Below, piece after piece: positions 15,800 to 22,347 of a stretch of DNA of 36,041 nucleotides. Below the pieces are notes generated by a model, which saw only the letters and a list, made by a program, of their open reading frames with translations, made no database searches and was not told the DNA's origin. Made by a program: the position numbers and the translations under genes. The DNA is taken from positions 1-36,041 of the forward strand of contig JAHEYJ010000015.1 of NCBI GenBank assembly GCA_023251675.1. Reading direction: 5' to 3'. This DNA comes from Bacteroidota bacterium. Its GTDB lineage: Bacteria > Bacteroidota > Bacteroidia > Palsa-948. Positions within the stretch are counted from its first letter, which is position 1; each line of letters opens with the position of its first letter.

Positions 15800-16942
15800 A
15801 TGCTTTTCGGCAATATCATAGGGCAAAAGGAGGTTAAAAACAGGCTTGTAAGAACAGTGCAGGACGGACGAGTAAGTCATGCCCAGCTTTTTTTGGGGCA
15901 TGAAGGAAGCGGTGCCTTGCCGCTGGCAATTGCCTATGCACAGCTGCTGCTTTGCAAGAATAGAGCCGAAAAAGACTCCTGCGGAAAATGCCCATCGTGC
16001 CTAAAAGCAGAAAAACTGATTCACCCGGATATTCATTTTGTTTACCCGATCGCTTTATCAAAAGAAGTCAGGATGAGTACGAACGTTGCCTCCCAGTGGC
16101 GTGAAGCGTTCCTGCAAAATCCCTACCTGAACCTGCACGACTGGTTCAGCCACTTGTCAGCCGAGAACAAACAACCCGTGATCGGTGTTGAAGAAAGCGG
16201 GGAGATCCTCCGAAAACTGTCTCTTACCACTTACGAAGGAGAATTCAAGATCATGATCGTATGGCTTCCGGAAAAGATGAATGTTCAGGCTGCCAATAAA
16301 CTTTTGAAAATTCTTGAAGAACCGCCCGATAAAACCGTTTTTCTTCTTGTTTCGGAAAACGAAGAATCCTTGCTGCGAACCATTGTTTCACGCACACAAC
16401 TCATAAAAGTCAACCGGGTTGCGGATTATGAAATTAAAAAAGCGCTGATTGAAAAATATCAACTCTCTGCTACCGATGCTTCACGCATCACTTACCTGGC
16501 AGACGGCAACTACAACACCGCCGTTAAACTGATCACTGAAAAACAGGAAGAAAATTTTTATCTGCACCAGTTCAAAGAATGGATGCGCATGTGCTTTACG
16601 GTAAATATTTCGGGAATTGTTTCCTGGGTAGAAGAAATTGCAAATGCAAAAGTGGGCAGAGAAAAACAGAAAGAATTTCTTTCCTACGGAATGAATATCA
16701 TCCGTGAATGCCTGGCAGGAATGTACGGAGATAAAAAACTTTTACGCGTGGACGGCGAAGAGCTGGATTTCGTTCAAAAGCTCTCCACCAAACTAGACGG
16801 AAGCATGTGCCATCGGTTATCGGATGAACTGAACGAAGCCATCCTTCACATTGAAAGAAATGGCAGCGGGAAAATTATTTTTACAGATCTGTCTTTAAAG
16901 TGTATTAGGATTGTGAGACAAACTCAAGCGCAAACAACATAA
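15800..16942 (+). CDS. holB: DNA polymerase III clamp-loader subunit delta'
   Basis: AAA+ clamp-loader subunit that helps load the sliding clamp at replication. 380 residues. The N-terminus MLFGNIIGQKEVKNRL and the AAA+ core resemble DnaX/HolB. The P-loop is degenerate (GHEGSGAL in place of GxxxxGKT), as expected for the non-hydrolysing delta'. Four cysteines, Cys52, Cys61, Cys64 and Cys67 (CGKCPSC), form the usual zinc module. Sensor region VSRTQLIKV follows. Divergent from pgk. The -7-like element lies so close to the ATG that the leader must be very short or the promoter elsewhere. Confidence 0.93.
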   Translation: MLFGNIIGQKEVKNRLVRTVQDGRVSHAQLFLGHEGSGALPLAIAYAQLLLCKNRAEKDSCGKCPSCLKAEKLIHPDIHFVYPIALSKEVRMSTNVASQWREAFLQNPYLNLHDWFSHLSAENKQPVIGVEESGEILRKLSLTTYEGEFKIMIVWLPEKMNVQAANKLLKILEEPPDKTVFLLVSENEESLLRTIVSRTQLIKVNRVADYEIKKALIEKYQLSATDASRITYLADGNYNTAVKLITEKQEENFYLHQFKEWMRMCFTVNISGIVSWVEEIANAKVGREKQKEFLSYGMNIIRECLAGMYGDKKLLRVDGEELDFVQKLSTKLDGSMCHRLSDELNEAILHIERNGSGKIIFTDLSLKCIRIVRQTQAQTT

Positions 16943-16981
16943 TCTGGATTCATACAGATAATCCGTTTGAATCTGTATTTA

Positions 16982-17599
16982 ATGAAAAAACAAAAAATAA
17001 TAGTAGGAATTACCGGCGCCAGCGGTGCTATTTACGCAAAGGTGTTGCTGGATAAACTTGCTGCTTTGAAAGATCAGGTGGAAGAAGTCGGCATTGTGAT
17101 GAGCGATAATGCAAAGCAGGTCTGGGAAACAGAATTACACCCCACCCCTGTCCCCTCCCCAAAAGGAGAGGGGAAGTTGGACGTGAAAATAAATTTCTAT
17201 AATAAAAATGATTTCACGGCTCCCTTCGCATCCGGCTCTTCGGATTTCAGGACCATGATCGTTTGTCCCTGCTCGATGGGAACGCTGGGAAGAATTTCAG
17301 GCGGCATTTCCAACGATCTGATCACGCGTGCTGCGGATGTAATTCTGAAGGAAAGAAGAAAATTAATTTTAGTCGCCCGTGAAACTCCGTTGAGTTTGAT
17401 CCATATCAACAACATGAAAGCCATCACCGAAGCAGGTGGAATCATTTGCCCTGCCACGCCTTCGTTCTACAGCAAGCCAAAAGATTTTGAAGCCCTTGCC
17501 GCTACCGTGATCGACCGCGTGCTGGATCTTTGCGGACTGGATGTGAAGATGTATCGGTGGGGCGCCCCACCTAAATCCTCCCCGAAGGGGAGGACTTAA
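16982..17599 (+). CDS. ubiX: UbiX-type flavin prenyltransferase with repeat-derived loop and tail
   Basis: Makes prenylated FMN for UbiD-type decarboxylases. The FMN-binding start VGITGASGAIYAK and the motifs PCSMGTLGRISGGISNDLITRAADV and ARETPLSLIHINNM are intact. I use the ATG at 16982 (205 aa) in place of the TTG at 16967. Two parts look foreign. Residues 53-67 (HPTPVPSPKGEGKLD) interrupt the normal region between the Rossmann start and the FASGS loop. The last 11 residues (APPKSSPKGRT) after MYRWG are also odd. Both are encoded by G/C palindromes of dispersed-repeat type. No ubiD gene is in the window. It ends convergently with pheS. Confidence 0.92.
   Translation: MKKQKIIVGITGASGAIYAKVLLDKLAALKDQVEEVGIVMSDNAKQVWETELHPTPVPSPKGEGKLDVKINFYNKNDFTAPFASGSSDFRTMIVCPCSMGTLGRISGGISNDLITRAADVILKERRKLILVARETPLSLIHINNMKAITEAGGIICPATPSFYSKPKDFEALAATVIDRVLDLCGLDVKMYRWGAPPKSSPKGRT
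17138..17182. repeat. Palindromic repeat inserted in frame within ubiX
   Basis: CCCCTCCCC-aaaa-GGAGAGGGG (17152-17173) with the flanking CACCCCACCCCTGTC. It encodes HPTPVPSPKGEGKLD. The same type of sequence is common as an intergenic repeat in bacterial drafts as I recall. Confidence 0.65.
17557..17594. repeat. Double palindrome forming the ubiX 3' end
   Basis: Perfect GTGGGGCGCCCCAC (17557-17570), then TCCTCCCC-gaa-GGGGAGGA (17576-17594), just before the TAA. It encodes the last residues of UbiX. A terminator role is doubtful because no T-run follows. Confidence 0.65.
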
Positions 17600-17667
17600 T
17601 ATTCTATTGCAGAATTATTTTTCTGGAAAATGTTTTCTCTTCCAAATTTTATTTACCAAAATCTTTT

Positions 17668-18708
17668 CTACGCGCTCTTGAACTGATTCAGGAACCGGAT
17701 ATCATTCTCGTAGAAAAAACGAATATCGTTGATCTGGTACTTGAGCATGGCGATGCGTTCAATGCCCATGCCGAACGCAAAACCATTATATTTCTTGCTG
17801 TCGATCTTACAATTTTCTAACACTTTCGGATTCACCATTCCGCAGCCGAGTATTTCCACCCAGCCGCTGCCTTTGCAGATCGAACATCCCTTGCTTCCGC
17901 AGATGAAACAGGTCACATCCACTTCCATGCTTGGCTCAGTGAACGGAAAATAAGAAGGGCGCAAACGTATGTCTGTCTTCTCACCGAACATTTCCCGGGC
18001 AAAATACAAAAGCGTTTGTTTTAGGTCAGCAAATGAAACATTCTCATCCACATACAATCCTTCTACCTGGTGAAAGAAACAATGTGCCCGCGCTGAAATA
18101 TTTTCCTTGCGGTAAACCCTTCCAGGGAAAATACTGCGGATGGGCGGCTTTGAATTTTCCATCACACGGATCTGCACAGAGGAAGTGTGGGTACGTAGAA
18201 CAACTCCTCCCCCTTCACCCCCTCCAGAGGGGGACATCTTTACAAAAAAAGTATCCTGCATATCTCTTGCCGGATGGTCTTCGGGCATATTGAGCGCGGA
18301 GAAATTATGCCAGTCGTCTTCCACTTCCCGGTCTTCCTTGACTGTGAAACCGATGCGGGAGAAGATTTCTACAATTTGATTTCGCACAATAGAGATCGGG
18401 TGGCGGGAGCCAAACGCAACCGGGTTAGCCGGTTTTGTCAGGTCGATATCCGCAGATACCGTTTCTTCTCCTCCTTCCAGTTTTTCCTTGTAATGATTAA
18501 ACTTGTCCTGAATCTTATTTTTCAGTTCGTTCAGATTTTTGCCCACCTCTTTCCGCTCTTCATTCGCTATGACCTTGAAATCATCGAACAACGCCGTGAG
18601 CTTCCCTTTCTTTGTCAAATACTTCAAACGGAATTCTTCCAAATGTTCTTTGGATTTGATTTCCATTTTTTCAATTTCTGAAAGGAGGTTGTCTATTTTA
18701 TCCTTCAT
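17668..18708 (-). CDS. pheS: Phenylalanyl-tRNA synthetase alpha subunit with repeat-derived insertion
   Basis: Catalytic alpha subunit of the class II PheRS heterotetramer. N-terminal coiled coil is at about 1-90, motif 2 region around RVYRKENISARAHCFFHQVEGLYVD, and motif 3 at GFAFGMGIERIAMLKY. Four cysteines (267, 270, 275, 278 in CFICGSKGCSICKG) form a probable zinc site seen in many bacteria. Residues 159-168 (SPSGGGEGGG) sit between DTFFVKM and VVLRTHTSS, where orthologues run directly from one to the other. The DNA there is a CCCCCTC/GAGGGGG palindrome of the family that flanks the DUF559 gene. Translation starts 7 nt from the left end of that DUF559 unit, so its initiation region is partly repeat sequence. 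pheT is not in the window. Confidence 0.96.
   Translation of the reverse strand: MKDKIDNLLSEIEKMEIKSKEHLEEFRLKYLTKKGKLTALFDDFKVIANEERKEVGKNLNELKNKIQDKFNHYKEKLEGGEETVSADIDLTKPANPVAFGSRHPISIVRNQIVEIFSRIGFTVKEDREVEDDWHNFSALNMPEDHPARDMQDTFFVKMSPSGGGEGGGVVLRTHTSSVQIRVMENSKPPIRSIFPGRVYRKENISARAHCFFHQVEGLYVDENVSFADLKQTLLYFAREMFGEKTDIRLRPSYFPFTEPSMEVDVTCFICGSKGCSICKGSGWVEILGCGMVNPKVLENCKIDSKKYNGFAFGMGIERIAMLKYQINDIRFFYENDIRFLNQFKSA
18205..18234. repeat. CCCCCTC palindrome inserted in frame within pheS
   Basis: Arms CCCCCTC (18218-18224) and GAGGGGG (18227-18233), plus a further CCCCC block. Read on the minus strand it has the same order as the DUF559 end repeats: C5 arm, G5 arm, short spacer with GAA or TTAA, then GGGGGA. 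It encodes SPSGGGEGGG in PheS. Confidence 0.65.
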
Positions 18709-18715
18709 CTGTATT

Positions 18716-18756
18716 GGCTGTTATTCCCCCTTTGAAGGGGGATTAAGGGGGATGTC
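18716..18756. repeat. Left terminal inverted repeat of the DUF559 unit
   Basis: Starts GGCTGTTATTCCCCC, contains CCCCCTTTGAAGGGGG (18726-18741), then ATTAA and GGGGGATGTC. Its reverse complement matches the right end at 19132-19185 with one gap and one mismatch over the first 27 positions. It encodes the last residues and stop of DUF559 and contributes the pheS leader. Confidence 0.8.
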
Positions 18757-19128
18757 TTTAGTTTTTAATTCCTGAATCTTATTTTCCAATGCCCAAATTA
18801 CAATATTTATTCTTTGCTTTACTTCTCGATCGCCAAATCGGATAAAATTAACTCCAAGTTTTTCTAATTTTTCCTGCCTCTTCTTGTCATATGCTTCGAC
18901 TTCATCAGAAAAATGACTGCTGCCGTCAACTTCTACCGCCAGAAATAATTCGTGGCAGTAAAAATCAACGATGTAATTATCTATCGGAACCTGGCGATGA
19001 AACTCCACGCCAAGAGATTTATTCTTTATCTGCTTCCATAACAACACTTCAGAAAGAATCCCCTGCTTACGAAGTTTTCTTGCAAGTCGCTTAAGTTTTG
19101 GATTGTATAGAAGGATTTTGTTCTTCAT
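18721..19128 (-). CDS. DUF559 (Vsr-like) endonuclease-domain protein
   Basis: A 135-residue protein of DUF559, a small PD-(D/E)XK-type family related to very-short-patch-repair and restriction-like nucleases. The core is complete: SEVLLW with Glu27, FHRQVPIDNYIVDFYC with Asp55, AVEVDGSSH with Glu66 and Asp68, then RFGDREV. I favour the ATG at 19128, because the inner GGGGG of the right repeat then sits at ribosome-binding distance; 19134 (MFMKNK) is the alternative. The last residues, KDIPLNPPSKGE, and the stop codon are encoded within the left terminal repeat. Natural substrate unknown. The tight fit of gene and repeats suggests that the nuclease and the repeat family travel together (inference). 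Confidence 0.85.
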   Translation of the reverse strand: MKNKILLYNPKLKRLARKLRKQGILSEVLLWKQIKNKSLGVEFHRQVPIDNYIVDFYCHELFLAVEVDGSSHFSDEVEAYDKKRQEKLEKLGVNFIRFGDREVKQRINIVIWALENKIQELKTKDIPLNPPSKGE

Positions 19129-19131
19129 AAA

Positions 19132-19185
19132 CATCCCCCGTCCGTCAGCTGACGGACACCCCCTTGAAAGGGGGAATTAACAGCC
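19132..19185. repeat. Right terminal inverted repeat of the DUF559 unit
   Basis: Reads inward on the minus strand as GGCTGTTAATTCCCCC, then CTTTCAAGGGGG, then a 16-bp perfect palindrome TCCGTCAGCTGACGGA (19141-19156), then GGGGGATGTTTATG. The extra palindrome is the only large difference from the left end. The inner edge contains the DUF559 start codon region. Confidence 0.8.
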
Positions 19186-19187
19186 GG

Positions 19188-20018
19188 TCATTTCACAACA
19201 GTAATCTTCATCATTATATTCTCCATCGGCCGGTCGGCTCCATCGCGGGGAGATAAAGCAATTTTATCCACCACGCCCATCCCTTCAATCACTTCTCCGA
19301 AAACCGTATAGCTGCCGTCCAGGTGCGGAGTTCCTCCGACTGTTGTATAGGCTTTCCGCTGTTCGGCAGAAAATTTATAGGGCGGAACGTTTGCCAGTTC
19401 TGACAAAGTAAGGCGGTCAATAATTTTTTTAATTGCAAATACACTGTCGGCAATACCTTGTTTCTGAAAATCAATGAATTTTTCAAAAAGGATTTTATTG
19501 TCTTTGTTACGGGCAACATTATTATAAGCCTTCATCGAGGTAATTCTTTTTTCAATCAGGTTAAGCAAGCTGTCGTTAAAAACTTTGCCTTGCGTAATAT
19601 AGAACTGGCATCCTGACGAAGCCTGTTCCGGATTTATTTCGTCACCGTCGCGCGCAGCAGCCAGCACGCCGCGTTTATGAAAAAGCCGGGGATTGAATTC
19701 CGCCGGAATGGTATAACCCACATCTCCCTCTCCCAGCGTTTTTCCTGCAGGTGCATTTTTAGAATCCGGATCGCCACCTTGTATCATGAAGGTATTGATC
19801 ACGCGGTGAAAAAGCAAAGAGTCATAAAAGTGTTTCTGCACCAGCTTCAGGAAATTATCGCGGTGAAGCGGAGTTTCATTATAAAGTTTTATTTTGATGT
19901 TCCCGTAAGAAGTCTCAATAAGTACGATTCGGGATGAATCCTGAGAAAGACAATGGGCAGTAGGCAGTAGGCAGCAGGCAAAAACCACAAGATAATAGGA
20001 TAAAAGGAATTTCTTCAT
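19188..20018 (-). CDS. Secreted cyclophilin-type peptidyl-prolyl isomerase
   Basis: Exported PPIase speeding proline isomerisation in envelope proteins. After the signal region, the cyclophilin core is seen in IETSYGNIKIKLYNETP, FHRVINTFMIQGGDP (catalytic Arg72), SSGCQFYITQG and GSYTVFGEV. An insertion of about 80 residues (147-228), rich in Lys, Asn and Phe, separates the last two motifs; such an insertion is common in Bacteroidota homologues. The N-terminus MKKFLLSYYLVVFACCLLPTAHCLSQ is partly encoded by the GGCAGTA tandem repeat (19951-19980). The export signal could be a lipoprotein type (Cys15) or a plain signal peptide ending before SQDSS. It lies 45 nt downstream of fabF on the same strand. 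Confidence 0.92.
   Translation of the reverse strand: MKKFLLSYYLVVFACCLLPTAHCLSQDSSRIVLIETSYGNIKIKLYNETPLHRDNFLKLVQKHFYDSLLFHRVINTFMIQGGDPDSKNAPAGKTLGEGDVGYTIPAEFNPRLFHKRGVLAAARDGDEINPEQASSGCQFYITQGKVFNDSLLNLIEKRITSMKAYNNVARNKDNKILFEKFIDFQKQGIADSVFAIKKIIDRLTLSELANVPPYKFSAEQRKAYTTVGGTPHLDGSYTVFGEVIEGMGVVDKIALSPRDGADRPMENIMMKITVVK
19951..19980. repeat. GGCAGTA tandem repeat inside the cyclophilin signal-peptide region
   Basis: GGGCAGTAGGCAGTAGGCAG followed by CAGGCA: four 7-bp units, the same type as at 8594-8618 in sufC. Read on the minus strand it encodes CCLLPTAHCL of the export signal. Confidence 0.65.
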
Positions 20019-20063
20019 AAAGCGAAACTACAAGGAATTTTTGAATCTTCAGCAGGTGAGATC

Positions 20064-21314
20064 CTACTGATATTTTTTCACGATCAGCGACGCATTATGT
20101 CCGCCAAAGCCGAAGGTATTGCTGAGGGCAGCGCGGACCACTCTTTTCTGCGCTTTGTTGAAAGTGAAATTCAATTTCGTATCGAATTCCGGATCATCAG
20201 TGAAATGATTAATGGTAGGCGGAACAATATCATTTTTCACAGCCAGGATGCAGGCCATCGCTTCAATTGCTCCGGCGGCTCCCAGCAGGTGGCCGGTCAT
20301 GGATTTGGTGGACGAAATATTTAATTTATACGCGCTGTCGCCGAAAACACCTTTGATGGCTTTTGACTCAGCAATATCTCCCAGCGGAGTGGAAGTTCCG
20401 TGAACGTTTATATAATCGATATCCTCCGGTTTCAAATTTGCATCGACCAGGGCATTTCGCATAACATTGAGCGCACCCAGTCCTTCCGGATGGGGAGCGG
20501 TAATATGATGCGCATCCGCAGTCATTCCCCCGCCAACTATTTCCGCATAAATTTTTGCTCCACGGGCTTTCGCATGTTCCAGTTCTTCAAGTATCAGGGC
20601 GCCGCTTCCTTCTCCCAAAACAAATCCATCACGGTCTTTATCAAAAGGGCGGGAAGCGGTTTCGGGTGAATCATTTCTTACAGACAGAGCGTGCATGGCA
20701 TTAAATCCTCCTACACCCGCTTCATTTACGGCTGCCTCGGATCCTCCGGCAATAAACACATCGGCTTTACCAAGGCGGATATAATTGAAGGCATCGATCA
20801 GCGCATTGGTAGAAGAAGCGCACGCAGAACAGGTAGTGAAATTCGGTCCGCGGAAATTAAAAATTATGGAAATATGGCCTGAACAGATATCAGCGATCAT
20901 CTTTGGAATAAAAAAGGGATTGAAGCGGGGTGTACCGTCGCCTTTGGCAAATCCGGAAACTTCCATTTGAAATGTTTCCAGTCCGCCAATGCCAGAACCC
21001 CAGATCACACCGCACCGGTCGTGATTGATCTTGTCTTTATCTAAACCCGAATCCGTATAGGCCTGCTGGGCAGCAACAATTCCGTAATGGGAAAAAGGAT
21101 CCAGCTTGCGGGCTTCTTTCCGGTCAAAATGATCTTCCGCCTTAAAGTTCTTTACTTCACAGGCAAACTGGGTTTTAAATTTTTCGGGATTGAACCGGGT
21201 AATGCGAGCGCTTCCGCTAACGCCATTGATCAACCCGTTCCAGTAATCATTTACATTATTACCGAGCGGGGTGATTGCGCCTAATCCCGTTACAACAACT
21301 CGTTTGAGCTCCAT
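20064..21314 (-). CDS. fabF: Beta-ketoacyl-ACP synthase II
   Basis: Condensing enzyme of type II fatty-acid synthesis, elongating acyl-ACP with malonyl-ACP. 416 residues from the ATG at 21314; the 5 extra residues in the track come from an upstream ATT start. Catalytic triad is complete: Cys165 in TCSACASS, His305 in NVHGTSTPLGD, His342 in SMTGHLLGAAG, with Lys337. Glycine-rich C-terminus NTFGFGGHNASLIVKK. It is directly downstream of acpP, its substrate carrier, with a 78-nt gap that holds an inverted repeat, so the two are probably co-transcribed. Confidence 0.97.
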   Translation of the reverse strand: MELKRVVVTGLGAITPLGNNVNDYWNGLINGVSGSARITRFNPEKFKTQFACEVKNFKAEDHFDRKEARKLDPFSHYGIVAAQQAYTDSGLDKDKINHDRCGVIWGSGIGGLETFQMEVSGFAKGDGTPRFNPFFIPKMIADICSGHISIIFNFRGPNFTTCSACASSTNALIDAFNYIRLGKADVFIAGGSEAAVNEAGVGGFNAMHALSVRNDSPETASRPFDKDRDGFVLGEGSGALILEELEHAKARGAKIYAEIVGGGMTADAHHITAPHPEGLGALNVMRNALVDANLKPEDIDYINVHGTSTPLGDIAESKAIKGVFGDSAYKLNISSTKSMTGHLLGAAGAIEAMACILAVKNDIVPPTINHFTDDPEFDTKLNFTFNKAQKRVVRAALSNTFGFGGHNASLIVKKYQ

Positions 21315-21328
21315 GGTACTATAAATCA

Positions 21329-21369
21329 AAAGTCAAAAGCCAAAAGAGGTTCCTCTGACTTTTGACTTT
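21329..21369. repeat. AAGTCAAAAG inverted repeat between acpP and fabF
   Basis: Arms AAGTCAAAAG (21330-21339) and CTTTTGACTT (21359-21368) with an inner AGAGG-tt-CCTCT stem. It may act as a partial terminator or RNA-stability element that lets acpP be made in excess over fabF (inference). Confidence 0.55.
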
Positions 21370-21392
21370 GAAATAATTCTTCAAAAAGAAAC

Positions 21393-21638
21393 TTATTTAA
21401 TGTTCTTTTTAATATACTCGATAGCCTCTCCAACCGTGCTGATTTTCTCAGCCTGTTCGTCAGGGATAGCTATGTTGAATTCTTTTTCAAACTCCATGAT
21501 AAGTTCAACGGTATCCAGAGAGTCGGCTCCTAAGTCGTTAGTGAAACTTGCCTGGGGAGTGATTTCTTTTTCATCCACTCCGAGTTTATCGGCAATGATG
21601 GCCTTAACTTTTGCGTCAATGTCTGCAACTTTTGTCAT
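21393..21638 (-). CDS. acpP: Acyl carrier protein
   Basis: An 81-residue acidic carrier holding growing fatty-acyl chains on a phosphopantetheine arm attached to Ser40 in the motif [10 protein letters not shown]. Full-length, with the four-helix pattern of ACP and the final IEYIKKNIK. It leads the acpP-fabF unit. A good promoter lies at 21683-21712 with a perfect 9-bp dyad in its spacer, and the mRNA would start just before an 8-bp hairpin (21653-21671). Confidence 0.98.
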   Translation of the reverse strand: MTKVADIDAKVKAIIADKLGVDEKEITPQASFTNDLGADSLDTVELIMEFEKEFNIAIPDEQAEKISTVGEAIEYIKKNIK

Positions 21639-21652
21639 TTTATAAGTTTTTG

Positions 21653-21671
21653 TCCGAAGGTCTCCTTCGGA
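21653..21671 (-). promoter_or_regulatory. 5' leader hairpin of acpP mRNA
   Basis: TCCGAAGG-tct-CCTTCGGA, 8 perfect base pairs, starting a few nt from the predicted transcription start. A 5'-terminal stem often protects highly expressed mRNAs. No T-run, so it is not a terminator. Confidence 0.5.
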
Positions 21672-21682
21672 GAATTAGTTGG

Positions 21683-21712
21683 CAAAGATATAAGTTCCCT
21701 TATATCTGCAAA
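21683..21712 (-). promoter_or_regulatory. acpP-fabF promoter with internal operator-like dyad
   Basis: Minus strand: TTTG (21709-21712), 18-nt spacer, TATCTTTG (21683-21690). The spacer and part of the -7 form a perfect dyad AGATATAAG-ttcc-CTTATATCT (21686-21707), a likely site for a regulator of fatty-acid synthesis. Confidence 0.6.
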
Positions 21713-21777
21713 AAAAGATTTTTTGGCCTTTTATGGTTAATATGCCGAGGATATTAATTCGTACTTTAGAGAGTGTT

Positions 21778-22347
21778 ATGAAACGAATTGTTGTTTTTGC
21801 CTCTGGTGAAGGGACGAATGCCCAGCGCCTGATTGATTATTTCAAAGGGAAAGCCGTTGAGGTATCGCTTATTATTTCCAATAATCCGGATGCTACTGTT
21901 CTGAAGCGGGCTGAAAAAAGCGGTATTCCTTCGCTGATCATTAATAAGGAAGGGTTTTATAAAACAGACGATGTTTTGAAAAAACTGATCTCTGAAAAAC
22001 CGGACCTGCTGGTATGCGCTGGTTTTTTATGGAAGGTTCCGGATAATATTGTTCATGCCTTCCCTAATAAAGTCATAAACATACACCCCGCCCTGTTGCC
22101 TAAATTCGGCGGAAAGGGCATGTACGGTTCGTATGTACACCAAGCGGTTATTGAATCAGGAGAAAAAGAAAGCGGCATCACCATTCATTACCTGAATGAG
22201 AATTATGATGAAGGCAAAATCATCTTCCAGGCGAGATGCGAAGTGAAAAAAGAGGATACCCCTGAAACGCTGGCACAAAAAGTGCATGGGCTGGAGTACG
22301 AGCATTTTCCTAAAACAATAGAGCAATTATTAAATCCAAAAAAATGA
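21778..22347 (+). CDS. purN: Phosphoribosylglycinamide formyltransferase
   Basis: Third step of purine synthesis: transfers formyl from 10-formyl-THF to GAR. 189 residues from the ATG at 21778, which gives the usual N-terminus MKRIVVFASGEGTNAQRLID; the track start at 21733 adds 15 unrelated residues. Catalytic residues Asn101, His103 (NIHPALLPKFGGKGMYG) and Asp144 (NENYDEGKII) are present. Divergent from acpP. The stop overlaps the next gene as ATGA. Confidence 0.96.
   Translation: MKRIVVFASGEGTNAQRLIDYFKGKAVEVSLIISNNPDATVLKRAEKSGIPSLIINKEGFYKTDDVLKKLISEKPDLLVCAGFLWKVPDNIVHAFPNKVINIHPALLPKFGGKGMYGSYVHQAVIESGEKESGITIHYLNENYDEGKIIFQARCEVKKEDTPETLAQKVHGLEYEHFPKTIEQLLNPKK

Larger units (their letters stand above)
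18716..19185 (-). mobile_element. Putative DUF559 nuclease cassette bounded by inverted repeats
   Basis: A 470-bp unit in the gap between the cyclophilin gene and pheS. It consists of one nuclease ORF between inverted repeats that share GGCTGTTA(A)TTCCCCCTTT and the inner GGGGGATGT. No transposase and no clear target-site duplication are visible. I infer mobility from the architecture and from related palindromes inside nearby genes; it is not demonstrated. Confidence 0.55.

Noticed and set aside
15800-16942. holB as a broken ATPase because the P-loop lysine is missing
   Set aside because: Degenerate P-loops are normal in delta' subunits.
17557-17599. Rho-independent terminator at the end of ubiX
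   Set aside because: Stable stems but no following T-run, and the stems are inside the coding sequence.
18716-19185. Standard insertion sequence
   Set aside because: No transposase and no target-site duplication that I can see; hence described only as a putative nuclease cassette.
19951-19980. CRISPR-like array of short repeats
   Set aside because: Units are 7 bp, directly abutting, without spacers, and inside a coding sequence.
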